The notes: a model not told the origin generated them from the sequence alone. Positions 35,088-47,517 are shown, counted from the first letter of the stretch. The stretch is DNA of 64,000 nucleotides from Rhizodiscina lignyota (GCA_010015805.1 ML978121.1:2170001-2234000), one strand, 5' to 3'. Program-made: numbers and translations.

Positions 35088-35949
35088 TTAGCTAACAGTG
35101 ATGAGATCTTGTAGCGATTTGAGCGGTGCTGGTGCAGTGCCCATGTGGCCGGAGGGGTTAACATGGAAGCCTGGATCATTGGGTAGCTCGGTTCCCCAAA
35201 ACCGTTGGATGTGGTCACGGATTATTTCGTAACCTACGCCAATGCGTAGCACCTTGGGAACTGGTCCGCTAAAGTCGAGCATCGTTGAGCTGGTGCGTGG
35301 CGAGTGAACGAACTTTATTAGACCGTAGTCGAGGGTAACGTCGGAGACGGATTTGAGCTCCTCGGGAACGTCCTCAAAGCGGAACTTGGCGCCTCTCGAC
35401 TGTTAGACTAGTACGTCTCTTGTATGGTGGGGCAACATGAGGAGAGTAGAAGAGAAATAAGACAAAATTCGATAAGGCAGGCTTACCCGTTCCGCTGAGG
35501 TTGCTAGAGCTGCCTAGAATGGGTATGTTGACGGCCATGGTTAGCTTTGTTACTTCATCGAGCAGCTTGCCGGCATTGATCAGCATGAACAGCGTGTCTC
35601 CGGCAGTGGTGACTTCGAGGGTTCTGGTGTCAATGTTTTTGATGATTGGGTGGTCCTTTCGGTAGGGAGCGACAATGCCCAACGGCAGGTCAAAGTCCTC
35701 GATGAGACAGCGGACCATTTCAGCGTGCTCTAGGTGCATAATGTGAATCTGCTGGTGCAACTCGAGGTTGCCTCCCATCGCATGACGCTTCTCAGGGCCT
35801 CGCTTCTTTGCCAAAAACATCCGATCCAGCGCTTCCGCGGTGCTGCCCATCATGGTGTAACCGACTGTGAGCTGGAGAATCGCCAGACCACCACCCTTGA
35901 TAGCCTCATAGACGCGCCTCGCGTCTTCCTTGACGTTTGGGCTGGGCAT
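35088..35949 (-). CDS. YrdC/Sua5-domain protein
   Basis: Two exons: 35949-35487 and 35392-35088, 94 nt intron, 255 residues, no breaks. Recognisable YrdC-fold elements are ARRVYEAIKGGGLAIL at the start, the KRGPEKRHA loop, DLPLGIVAPYR, and LGSSSNLSGTG with KFRFEDV after the intron (the S-x-N motif that binds the nucleotide in Sua5). The length and the end (VLRIGVGYEIIRDHIQRFWG) fit a fungal paralogue group rather than the cytosolic Sua5 used for tRNA t6A, which has an extra C-terminal domain. A threonylcarbamoyl-AMP-synthase-like reaction is possible but unproven; an acyl-adenylate or carbamoylation role in metabolism is equally open. It heads the co-oriented YrdC/FMO/MFS/TF relic. Confidence 0.75.
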
Positions 35950-36349
35950 GGTGACGGGGAGACAATATAGAGAGTCAGTTAGGCTTGTGAGAAGATGAGA
36001 GCGACATGTTGATAATTGGCAGGGGCAGAACCAGGGTGAGGAGAGTGTGGTCTACTTATGCTGCTATCACAAATGGCTCCTGGTGTCGGTGTGCAGCCAC
36101 CGATGTTGCATGCAGACTGTTGACTCGCAAAACTGAGAAGAAGCAAGGCTAAAGTTGTGCTGTCGGCCCGTAGCAGGGAGAAAAGCTCTTCGTTAGTTTC
36201 TACTCTCATCTCGGGCCGGTCGACAGCAATTGGTTAGTGCTTACGAGCTTGCCCTTAGCATATCTGAGTATATTCGGCTAGCAAATCATGATAGTACCAT
36301 TCAGCGCCCTCAGCCGCGAGTCCGTATGAATGGGAGACTCCGTCTGCTG
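35950..36349. other. Intergenic
   Basis: 400 bp between the YrdC start and the GTPase gene end (both minus strand). YrdC promoter expected; no motif claimed. Confidence 0.35.
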
Positions 36350-39300
36350 TTATTGCGGTAATAACAAAGCGTTCCTCACCTCCTGAAGCTCCTTTTCCAA
36401 CGTTGGCACTTTCTCTTGCAATACATCGGCTAGCTTGAGTGCTTCTTTGTTCCCATTCCGAACCTCTGCATCCTCTTCGTCTGAGTCCTGCGACTCATGC
36501 ACAGCATAAGAGATGAGAACGTCCTGTTTGACCGGCTCAAGTGCCTCTTTGATGAGTTTCTTAATATCCTTCTTCGTTCGCTTGGCGAACTCTTCTAGAT
36601 CCTTATTAACGAGCATCGCTATGCTTGGGAATAGATTGCCATTCGAGATGTGGCCCCGGATTGTACTTATTTGGCGTCTGTTCTTACCGGTACCTGCATA
36701 CTCAAGCACATCAGTTGCTGTGTTTCGGTTTCACGGTGAGAGGAAGCTGACCAGATTCTTGTGCAGCCGAGCGGTATGCAGAGAGCATGCACCTGAGGAC
36801 GTAACTATTGTAATTGTCCTCTGATGCACTGCGACGGATTAATCTGAAATGCCATTTAGCAGCGCCTAATCATTACGTTTGAAGAAGGTGCGCCCTACTT
36901 AAAGGCCTGAAGCACTTCGCGCTGCGCTCGTTGGGCCCGGTAGTTGAAGTGATCGAACCGGGGGGACACGGAATCCGAAAGGGTAGGCACCGCCTTGTGT
37001 GCTGTAATTCATAATTAACCCGCTTTGAAAGTATTTGGGATGGGACTTGGCTCTTACATATCAAAGAAGCTCGGATTTCGTCCAGTCCTTCACGAACGAT
37101 GTCTCCAACATCATTGAACAGTTGGGGTATTTCCTCCTCAACCATGTCCCACTGAAAAGCAAGCTCTGTCCTCATTTTCCAGATTAATTCGTTGTTCCAG
37201 TTGACATCTCCTCTTTTTTCGGTATAGTGGTGACCATTGTGCAAACACCACGCATTATACTGCGCTGCAGGAACTGCATTAGCATGACGAACACTGCGCT
37301 TACGGACGGTGGGAAGATACTCCAATGCCACTAGAAAATGTTAGTATTCAAACACAGTTGGGAATGGTTGGGCATGGTTACGGAATTCCAATCATCGCTT
37401 TTCGACACTGCAGCTTTCTCCCAATGTCCATTGCGTTGGTCTGTTTGAGTATTAGCCATTTGCCCATTCATACACAGGTGTTCCGTACCTATAAACTTCA
37501 TAATTTGTTCCTGTAAATCTGATTTGAACTCATTGATCCGCTCTCTGATCTGTTTCTCCATCTGGTCTTCATCAGGAGTGTACACTTAATTGGATATTAG
37601 TGCCTACCTTCGTGTGAGCTACTTTGATATCATCCAGGAGGTCCTCTCGTATCTCTTCGGTCTGAGGTACGTCTTCCACTTCTTCCGAGACCTTTTCCAT
37701 CCATAACCTTGCAGATCTTACTAGGTTCGGGAGCTGTGCAAGCAAGAAGTTCCTTGACTCATCCAGTTGCGCTTGCGCATTGATGGCGTGACAGAACTTA
37801 CGAAGCTCTGGAATGCCACTAGCCTCCACGAACTGAACGCGGCCTTTTCGACAATCTTTGTCGTAATCCTTGTTGGATACACAGAAAACTTCGAGCGTCT
37901 TGTGCTCGACTTTTTCTGCGTATGCTCGCTTGAGACCAGCTTTCACGAAGTCGTTTCGAGCCTTGATCAGGAGGAGGTCTCGTCTAAAGATGATCAGTAC
38001 TGCAGAGTGCTGCCTTTAGTCCCTTTGATGAGATCATTGCACATACTCGCGCTTGAACTGTTTCTTAGCCTTCGCATCTCCTCTGTTCTTTGCCCGTTTG
38101 ATATTGTCGTCTAGATTCCGAAGTTTAGCTTCGCTGACCGCCTTTCCTGGACCACAGAACTGAGTTTTCAGTGCAGTAAAGTTTATTTCCTTGGGTACTG
38201 TTAGCTGGAGGTATAGGCTTGGATGAAAAGCTTGAGGTTACAATCGTACCTCAGTCCTAGTACACACGACAGATACACTGAGAGACTGTCCCGCAGAGTC
38301 GTTCCATTCCTGCGGAATGTGTTGCGCGAGAGCGGCGTATAACGAAGATTTCAGAGACTGGTCACTTAGGGCTCGGGAAATCTTGGCAACGATGAAGACG
38401 TGGTCCGCTTTCAAGAGATATCTCTCCGTTGCCCGTACCTTTGCTAGGTTTGTATCTCGCAGACCTATTACTCCTCAGTCAAGGACCTTCACTGGATCTC
38501 AATTTCATACCTGGCAAATCCGCAAGAATAATACCAGTCTTGAGGACTTGAGCGCTGAGGAATACACTATCGAAGAGCTTCGTCAGCAAGGGCTTGAGAA
38601 TGTCAAAATCAGGTACGTACCGAATGACTTTTGTGAACGGCCAGATCCTATTCTGCATCAGTTCTCGCGTTATTTCACGGCACTTGTCCGCGTTTCGTGC
38701 CGTAGAAGTCCATGAACCATCCCTCCCTCCTCTTGGCCAGTCCAATTCTCGTGTCCACTGCAGAAGTAGACCAAGGGCTTTCCTCTGCCCTTCATCACTG
38801 GTATCACGGAACAGATCTTCCCTGAACTCCGTCCTGTTGTCAAAGGCCGCCTGCAGTGTAGACCAAGCCACTGCTGATTCCTCCTGGCACCTTTTATAGT
38901 CTTCTCCATTGAGATCCTGTTCCACTTCCGGGAGGTACAGCTGACTGTAGCTCCAGAGAAGTTCTTTGACCGTTTCTTCAATGTTTGATTCGGAAAGATA
39001 TTCGACTTCAATGGTGAAGGGTGTGGTTTGATGTGGTCTCCGCTGCCGAAATTCGGTTATTACGGAGGTGCAAGCCGTCCCAGCATCACTCTGGCAATCA
39101 TTAGCATGCGGAATAAGTAGGCCGCCGTACACGTTCTGTAGGGAGTGCGGAGAAGTTTGGTACTGACTGTCTCGGCTATGCCGTTACAATGGAGCAACGA
39201 ATTGATGACGCTGCTTTTGCCTGTACCAGGTATCAGAGTCAGCTTCGTCAAACTCAAAAGATATCCTTGGCAGAAAGTTTGACCGACCTTCTCCTGAATC

Positions 39301-40005
39301 TCCAAGTAGTGCTATTATTCTTGTGTCAGTTGTGTGGAAGTTGCTCAATTGCTGTGCATCATCTCGAAGTCTGCAAATGTCGCTCCCACTCTTGAGCTGG
39401 AAATGATCGAAATCGCCAGCAAGGCTTTTGGTGACACGAATACCTCTGGAGAGCTGCTCCTGAAATTGCGGCGTGAAGAATATTGCGCCTTCTGGTGGTT
39501 TTTCGTTTTGAACATTATAGGCCGGCACTTGCTCCGCAGCACTACTAGTTGTAGTGTCCGCATCTGTATGATTCGGTAGAATTGGCCCTGTCTCTGGAGC
39601 AGGAGAAGGATGCGGAGACGCATTGTAGAGATTTCTGAATGTGAATGCCGCTTGGTTAGTCTCCTGGTCATCGGAGTCGCCGAGTACCCTCATTCCTGGA
39701 GTTCTTCCGCGAGGAGGCGTTAGGTAACGAGAGTCCTGGGGAGCACGAGGGTGCTCTGGGGAAGCATCCTGAGGACTCCCAAATTTGAATGCTGTTGATC
39801 GATCCTCGTGACCCTCAGATGCACCAAACAGCCTCATTCGCGGTGTATTCTCAGGGAAGTGGGAGTGCGAGGTGTTCTCGCGGTCAGGCGCATTGCCCCG
39901 GATTGAAAGAGACGAAAGCTGGCTCTCGACTTGGATGAGCTCTGTATCCCTTTCCGGCGCTCCTACACCGTCGCCGTCATGGGATTGTGAACCTGTGGGA
40001 GGCAT
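36350..40005 (-). CDS. SLIP-GC/dynamin-like large GTPase
   Basis: Eleven exons splice in frame: 40005-39288, 39220-39168, 39090-38511, 38464-38250, 38189-38047, 37983-37608, 37561-37489, 37330-37058, 37001-36899, 36843-36752 and 36693-36350, 989 residues. The first 200 residues are disordered and Pro/Ser-rich. The P-loop ALLGDSGEGKSSVINSLL is split by intron 1; the switch-I Thr lies in GTACTSVITEF; the switch-II DLPG is split by intron 3; the G4 position reads VCTRTE instead of T/NKxD. A long helical region with basic coiled stretches (KRAKNRGDAKAKKQF) and a conserved C-terminal block (SNGNLFPSIAMLVNKDLEE) follow. This order fits nuclear GTPase SLIP-GC-like proteins, abundant in fungi with unknown function. 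ATG at 40005 was chosen as the first in frame. No breaks seen. Confidence 0.82.
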
Positions 40006-41633
40006 GGTGTTGATCAAGTGCAGAATGAACGCTCCGCTCAAGGTCGATTGAATGCTTCAAATTGAAAATAATGAAGAAAGATTTTGAAGCAAATACGGAG
40101 TAAAGCTAAGAGGGTGAATTCATATTGGAACCCACTTGATTTTGGAAATGCGCGCTTTGAGCTCTGACCGACCGCCAGACGGACCCCGGCAGGTTCATCT
40201 GCATCCATAGTGCTGTGCCACATGGCTGCAGCTGCAGCGTGGACGGCGGCTAATAGTTGGACAATCTTTAACCTCGAAAGTGCACCATTAATCTATCTGG
40301 CGCAGTTCCAACTGCAAGCCGCAGGGCTTGGCTCGTAGACAAAAAGCTATGTTCTCGGACTCCTGGAGTGTGGACTGCTGTAGTGTGTGGATTCTCGGAG
40401 CGTGGATTTCGTGCATGCACAGGGCCGACAGGAAGGAAGACACAGGAAACTTCACAGGCCGAGATAGCCGAGATAGCAGATGCAAGTCCTTCAAAGAGGA
40501 TGATCCACCATAGGGAAGTGCGTCCCGAGAGCGTTTGACCGTTATGGCGGGCCTTGGGAACGTGGCGTCGATGGTCTGACGCCAGGGAGCATAGACCCCT
40601 AACAGCATTAGGCAGGTAAGAGAGAGGAGAGCGCCAAGCAGAAATCCAGGACTCAGGAGGACGAGTGCAAGCGCTTTAGAGTGTGCGTCGCTGAAGCTGG
40701 ACTGTTACTGGCTGCCGTCGTGGGATTGTTGGCGTTTGGCAAGGAATGAACGGATGAACAGGCAGAGACGCTCCCGTCCGGAATATCCTATCCTATGCCA
40801 ACGTCCCCTGGATCCAGCTTGTTTCTGCGTCACGAGTGCCACTCTATAGCCTTAGAAGATACAGCCGAGGCGTCGCGTAACTTGAAGAGTAGTGCATTCG
40901 AAGATTTTCCTTTCGAATGCAAATCGCACAGGGGCCGATCCGGCACTGGTGAAGGCGGGGCCGCTCTTGAACAACACTCCGGACGACATCTTGAGCAATG
41001 ACTAGACTCTCAAAACCATATACCTGTATGTCACAATTCAGCACTCAAGCTCTCGCAGCAGGACTGGCAAGGAGCACTCCACCAGCGAGCGGCCACTGTC
41101 TGTGCCACAGGGGGTCTGTCCCGACAAGGATTAGGGAGGAAATCAAGGGAAGAAATCAAGGTCGGTCATTTTTTATCACGTACTGCCTATTTATATGCCT
41201 TTGTAGCTGCTTCGGAAACTCCCTCTTCGACGATAAACTTCATAGCTCAACAAATGTGAAAAGACAGCTAAAGGTAGATTTCTCTAGAGCAGCTAGGCGA
41301 GGGGACGATAATCGTTATGCATCGTAACTTCCATCCCGCCATTCCGCATAAACATAGAGCCCGCAATTTGCCTTCTCAGGTCTCTGAAGTTAAAACTCGA
41401 ATTATACGAGTAGATAATATCCTCTCGGACATAAGTTGGGAGATTGCAATTACATCGTGGATTACAGCTTCTCCACCGAGACGGATTTTGCAGCATTACT
41501 GTCCCCGCTTGAGGCCTCAGGCCTTCATGCAGGCTCAGCCACGCTGCAGCCTTTTCTCTCTCAGTAAGGCTACTCTCTACAAGTCTTCACCCTTCTCACC
41601 TTTAATTTCAATTTCAATCGTCTACATTTCGTC
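40006..41633. other. 1.6 kb intergenic region with dispersed repeat copy B
   Basis: No gene supported. The GTPase promoter lies on the left. The repeat at 41194-41468 occupies the space directly before the broken HET gene. Confidence 0.4.
41194..41468. repeat. Diverged dispersed repeat, copy B
   Basis: About 275 nt, partner of 29723-29970 in the same orientation. It ends about 165 bp before the HET start codon, so it could be a duplicated HET-gene promoter/5' region instead of a mobile element. Confidence 0.55.
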
Positions 41634-44129
41634 ATGGACACTATTTCCAGTGGAGTGCCGCTGGTTGGCAAAGAAACACGTTTACTGGAACTGGATGAAG
41701 GTCAATGGACGAGCCCCTTGATCGGCCGCTTGGTCCAGTCTTCCTTGGATGCGAATCCGGGCTATACAGCTCTTTCATACGTCTGGGGAACTGCAAAGCG
41801 TAGCCGACCAATCTACTTGAGTGGCAAGGCGCAGTACATCACCCCAAATCTCGATGCCGCTCTTAGGCGGGTCCGGAAACTTCACAAAAGAATTGTTGTG
41901 GGTGGATACAATCTGCATCAATCAAGCTGATGTTATCGAGCGAACTCATCAGGTTGGTTAATGTGTGACATCTTTGGTAGCTCAAAGGAAGCCGTAATGT
42001 ATATGGGAGAGCCACCCGTTACGAACAAGACACAGCGACAACGGTTAGAGAAGCGCCCCATACCTCATGCCTTCACTTATCTGAAAGCTCTATCAAATCT
42101 GAAATCTCCGAACGACAATCAGGAAGGATCTGCATGCCTTCACACCATTCCAATGTTTCACACCCCTAACTCAGAAAGCGCACGGTTTCAAGAGGAATAC
42201 TTTGAGTCAGTCCGGCTGCTGATTTGCTCATCGTGGTGGACTCGAATTTGGACTGTACAGGAGGTTGTTGTTCCCAAGAACATCGTTTTCCTTTACGGAT
42301 CTGAAACGATCACATGGGATGCGATGAGTGAGGCAGCTGCCAGGTATCAACACCATGCCCTCGGTTGCTGCTCCAAGACAGTCTCAGTGCTTCCAACAGC
42401 GCATACCAAGGTCATACAACGTATCTGCCAACTGGTTGAAGATTTATCCGAGGCTAGGATCATGCTACGAAGCGGCTCAAATACTCAGCTACTCGCATTG
42501 CTCCAGAGATTCATTACTTGCTGAGCGTCTGACGAACGTGATAAAGTCTATGCTCTACTTGGTTTACTCAACAAGTCAGCTATATCTATTCGGGTTGATT
42601 ACCAATTGGATGCTCCTTTGGTTTTTATCAACGCAGCCTTCGATTGCATTCGAACAAGCCAGTCTTTGAGCATCCTCACACTGGCAGGAGGACAGAAGTA
42701 CCATGGAAGTTTGCCTTCTTGGGTTCCAGATTTTGGCATACCTGAGTCGACGCCATTCAATACATTTGCAGATGAACAGTACCGTCTCTACGATGCCGCC
42801 AAAGGCACCAACGCCTACAACCCACGAGCCAACAATCAAAGCAGACCTAAGCATTTCCTAGAGACTCGCGGGACTGTCATTGGCACTGTTGTAGGGATTT
42901 CAGATCCAATGATATGGGATCACGAAGAAAGCTGTGCGGACGTACTTGGCAAGTGGCTATGGCAGGGGTACGGTGTTCGGCGTTTCAAGCCCTTTCCAAC
43001 GGACAGCAAATATGAAACAGTCTTCTGGAGATTGATTTGCGGCGATATTCTCCCCAAAAAACATCCCTCTACTGGCTTTACCAGGGCACTTCTATATGAC
43101 TTCTCGAGCTATCTGTCCTGGCTTGTCTTCTCAAACCGATCACCCCTTTATGGATTAGTCGATCCACTCTGGAAATCGCCTGACAATGCTGCTGTGGTTG
43201 AAACTCGATTATCTATACTTCTTGGCATCACCTCCGTCGCTGTTCTTGGCAATTTGATTAAAGAATACTCTTCTAAATTTTCAAGTGGCTCTCCCAGCGA
43301 AGTCCGTAACCGGACCAGAGACTTTCTTTGGCATCTCCTCAAGAGGTTATTTCCCGACGAGAACATACAGGAATCATTTGCAGAACAATTCGACAGAGCG
43401 ATAGGAATATCTACAGCGCGCCGTAGGTGCTTTGCGTGGGCGCCAGTTGCGAAACATTCACATAATGACCCACTCCCTCTGATATATTTACACGGCTTGG
43501 GCCCTCTTGACGTTTGCTGTGGCGACTCAGTAGTCCTACTCCAAGGTGGTCGTTGTCCCTTTGTCGTACGAAAACGCGATGTGCCACTATCATCCACGCT
43601 TGAACAGACACGCTCGTATCTCCAGGGATTTGGTCTCGATTTTGTGCTCGAATTATCGTTGAAGTCGGCTGTACTAAGGGCCAAAGAATATGGAAGCGAA
43701 AATCCGAGCCTAGCAACACTTGAAGGGGAGCTTGAGAGACTTTCAACGTCTCTGCTTCATCCATTCCTCAAAGGGGAGTGTCTGGGCTGGGAGTGTCTGG
43801 ACTCGAAGTGTCTGGAAGATGTGAAGCACCTTCTTCTGACGAAGTATTGTGGCCAGGGATCCTGCTTGCCGGGCTATGATGCTCACTTCATAAGATGGAT
43901 GCTCTGGATGCTGAAAATGACTACTTTCGACCAGAACTGGAGCGGTCTCTTCACGAGGGGACCAAAGGACCGCCGTTCGCAGCTGGAGTATGCTTTCTTC
44001 CCTTTGGTTCAAGGTCTTGGCCTCCATCATATGTTGAAAGACCTGATTGGCCCTTGCATTCTCCCTGGATTCATGGATGGTGAAGCGCTCGAGGGCGACG
44101 TTACTTGGAGGGATATCTTCTTGCGTTGA
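41634..44129 (+). pseudogene. Second HET-domain gene, broken
   Basis: The start MDTISSGVPLVGKETRL leads into a HET domain: NPGYTALSYVWGTA, a CINQ-type block, IFGSSKEAVMYMGEP, and SSWWTRIWTVQEVVVPKNIVFLYGS. A long open stretch of about 500 codons (42606-44129) carries the family's C-terminal region (INAAFDCIRTSQSLSILTLAGG, SWVPDF, and a late GDSVVLLQGGRCPFVVRK block). About three breaks interrupt the first third, all inside or just after the HET domain, while the last two thirds stay open. That pattern suggests recent loss, or a short product from the 3' part. It has no introns visible. Compare the intact HET gene at 21.4-24.3 kb. Confidence 0.75.
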
Positions 44130-45142
44130 GCAGCCAGAGATTGCTCGACATAAGTGCTTGAGGAGAACTGGATACCACCGTTTAGCTAACAGGATCTGAG
44201 ACTCTCACGTCCCTTAATTCGAATGGAGACCAGGGGTGGGAGCAAATTGAATGAGGCGAATAGTTTGTTGCTGGTGAAGCAACAGACGTACTGGTCCGTC
44301 TCAACTCCTACGCTTCTCTCAGTGCAGCTACCAGCGTCTGCGTTGGCCGGCTATTTTCCGTATCCAGGCTATGCAAAAAGTCCTTGATATGCTCACCCGG
44401 ATGCTGGGACCATTCGCCACAGAGGTGAACATCCACGCCCGTTGTGACCATCGTAGCCTGGTGTTTGTTGTTGGAAGGGATGAGCTCGCAAAGCATTAAA
44501 GTTGACCAACGAAGTTGTGTCTCGAGCGCGTGATTGTCAGCGCTGGCTCCGAGTGCAAGGTGTCGTCGCTTCGGATTGTACACTGCAAGCAGTATGCGCG
44601 CTGGCTCAATATGCTGCAGGGCTTCCCAGCGATCGATTCCCCCCTCCTGCATGCCCGGGCTGTCGATAACGTTGCAGTCCTCTCCGAAGCAGAAAGAGTT
44701 TGGAATAGATTGCGCTTGTTTTCGGAGACGGCACGCATGTCGAAGAGAAGAGGGTCAGAAGAAGGATCAAGGACGAAATTGCTACCAACTTGGGACGCGT
44801 GTCCAACGGTCAAGGTGGACTACTCCTTGTCGTGGAGTGGTGTGTACATGTATATGATGGCGTCGAATGTGATGTAATGTGTGAATTCAATTTCTGGCGA
44901 TTCTGCGATATGGTTTTAGCGTTCAAGCAATTGGATTTATGCAACTGGAGTTCAAGTTATTCATCTTATCAACATGTGGCTCTCTGCACGCTTGTTCTGG
45001 GAATAGGTGTTGCGCTGAAGCTTAACCAGCGGAGGAGTCTAGACGAACAAGTTGTTTCATCATCGCCTAGAGGACGTAGCGGCTGTATAATGGTCAGTGA
45101 ACCTGGGAACAATTGACAGGGATGCAATAGAAAGAAATCAAC
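44130..45142. other. Intergenic with one doubtful minus-strand frame
   Basis: A minus-strand frame at 44308-44652 is open for 114 codons (EGGIDRWEALQHIEPARILLAVYNPKRRHLALGAS) with normal amino-acid composition, and extends a little upstream. It has no ATG in a convincing place and no family signal. It may be a remnant or an exon of an unrecognised gene. Otherwise nothing. Confidence 0.3.
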
Positions 45143-46875
45143 TTACAAAGCGAGGTTCTGCCGATCGGTCAAATCCAACTGCCTTGCATCAACCACTTCC
45201 TCTCCTACCGTTCCATCATCGATGTTGATATGCTCCAGCACTCCAATTTCATTAATTAAACCCTTACTCTGCAATTCGTCCCTTCTCTTATTCTCTTTCC
45301 GTAGATAATACCTCAAGAATAGCACAACGAGCATCGGGAAAACGCAGCCCACACCGAGAATCACTCCCCATGTGACCAGATATCTTGGTTTGTATTGCGG
45401 CTGGAACAACTGAGGAGAAAGGATATTTCCCAGGCCATAACCAACGTGGTAGAGTGCGATGACTGTCGTCTTCTTCGTATGGCCTGCTGAACAATTCGCC
45501 GCCCAAATCATCACAACACTGTACGGAATGCCGGTGGTCGATCGGAGCCAAATTGCTACTAGCAGGCCCCATCGGTTGGTCCAAGGAAGTGCCAATGATA
45601 GTATAGAAGCAACGATCGTAGGCACGTACGCCGCAGCAGAGATCCACGCTCGGCAGTTCTTAGTCCATGCAAGGACGACTGCGGCAAACAACAAGGATAC
45701 CAAAGCGGTCAGGCCAGTGACACAACCGAGCAAAGTGGTCTGCAGGGTGGTGAAACCAAATGATTGGATGATGAGCGAGTATTGGCTTGTGAGGCCATTA
45801 GACATCTCTTGTCCCCAGGCATGGAAAAAGAACAACCAAGTCTTGGGATCCCGCAGGGCTTCTATGAATTGATATCGCTTAAAGCGCTTTTGTTCGATCC
45901 CAGAATGATTACTTTTGATGCGATGGACTGCTTGAGCACGCTGCTCGAGTGTAAGGAAGTGGGCCGTTAGAGGAGAATCCGGAAGGCAAAGCCAAACCGC
46001 AATGCCAAACAGAAGTGTCAACGAACCAGTAATCACTGTACCAAGTCAAAGTGACTTAGTAAATATGTCCTGATAAATGATGCCTGTGGAGAGGGGAATT
46101 CATACCCATGAACCATTTCCAAGGCGCAAAACTACCGGTCTTGATCCAAAGGACGCCATACGATAGGAGGCCGGAAGTGATTGGGCTAGCGTTCCCAATG
46201 GCCCACATGCATGGCATAAGGACTGCTTGTTCGTCGTACGTGAAAAACATCGACAAGATTAGGAGGAAGGAAGGAACAATGCAAGCTTCAGCAAGTCCGA
46301 GAAGGAAGCGCACGACGAACAAGCTCGCGAAACTGTTGCACGGAATGTGAAGTAACAATATGCTTCCCCTAAAGCATATATTAATGCCGTTCACAACAGC
46401 ATTATATAGTCCACTCACCAGACAATGAGGTTACCCGAAAGCCATTTGGCAACTGGAAAGTGTTGGAGCGCCCAATTCTGAGGCCATTCTGCTAGAAGAT
46501 AGCCGAAATAGAATATTGAGACTAGCCAGTTGTACTGCGAAGAGTTCAGATGTGCGTCCTTCAGAATGCCTAAAATTGAAGAGTTTCCGAGCTAATTCCG
46601 TCAGCATTTTGCCCGATCCTCCAATGTTTGGAGTGACTATCACTGACCGTCTGCTTATCGATATACATGAGGTGGTAACCAATGCATAGAAAAGGCAAGA
46701 TCCATCGGACGCACTTGTTTCGGATCGCTATTGACTCTTCCAAGGTAGGTTCACTGACGTGGACTTTGGAAAATAACTTGTAGCTTTCATCGGCATAGCG
46801 GTCTGGCAGCCTTGGTGCAGAAGGAAGACTAGATGGCGCTGCTGGCTCCACGGACGCCTCTATAGATTTGCTCAT
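45143..46875 (-). CDS. MFS transporter, anion:cation symporter (ACS/Dal5-Tna1-like) family
   Basis: Four exons: 46875-46648, 46591-46419, 46368-46106 and 46035-45143, 518 residues. The N-terminus has about 55 hydrophilic residues, then RNKCVRWILPFLCIGYHLMYIDKQT/LGNSSILGI, the ACS signature around helix 1. YNWLVSIFYFGYLLAEWPQNW, RFLLGLAEACIVPSFLLILSMFFT and the central loop DSPLTAHFLTLEQRAQAVHRIKSN are all typical of the allantoate/nicotinate/pantothenate permease group. About 12 membrane helices, ending in a charged cytosolic tail. The substrate should be a small organic anion. It shares a divergent promoter with the FAD monooxygenase at 47518, suggesting uptake of that enzyme's substrate. 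Confidence 0.87.
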
Positions 46876-47517
46876 ATTGCCAGACTTGTTCGAGTGAAAT
46901 CTGGGGTTTGTTTTAGTTTGGTGTAGCCAAGAGGTACACGGTGGATTCTGATGAAAGTCCAGAATCGAGGCTGCCGTCTATAATTGACACGCCCGTAGTT
47001 CGGGGTCCAGATAATAGGTATCTTGAACTCCCGCCATGTCTGATCGAGCTCCCAAACTCCAATTGTCTAATTGCGGGCCTGAATGACGCGAGTATGCCCT
47101 TAAACTGCAGACTAGCGATGGTATCTTTCCAACACCAAGGCAGCGGCAGGGTAGGTATGGACCACTATCACCGAGGATGACTTCGTCGATCATTGAATGC
47201 CTCTCCAAAGAATCGAACATGCCGATAATCATTCTGAGACGCACATGGGTGTATTCCATGCTCAAGATGCGGGTGGTTACACCCGTATGTGTGTGCTTGT
47301 GGGAGTGGTGCGATAACATCATGTGTAACTGGTCTGGCGTGCTCGGGGGCATGCCGAAAATGCGGCATTGCCCAGGGGCCACTGATAGCCTCATGATTAA
47401 GCTCCAAGACATCGGTATCGATATATTTTGACTTCCCAGCTCTTCCTTTGAAATACAGGCAGTTGATATTTGTAGCGCGTAGTTACCGAGTCTGGATATC
47501 GCGCGTCCATCTGGATC
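46876..47517. promoter_or_regulatory. Divergent promoter between ACS transporter and FAD monooxygenase
   Basis: The two starts are 642 bp apart and point outwards. Overlapping short frames here have no family signal. Co-regulation is inferred from geometry and matching functions, not from a recognised site. Confidence 0.5.
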
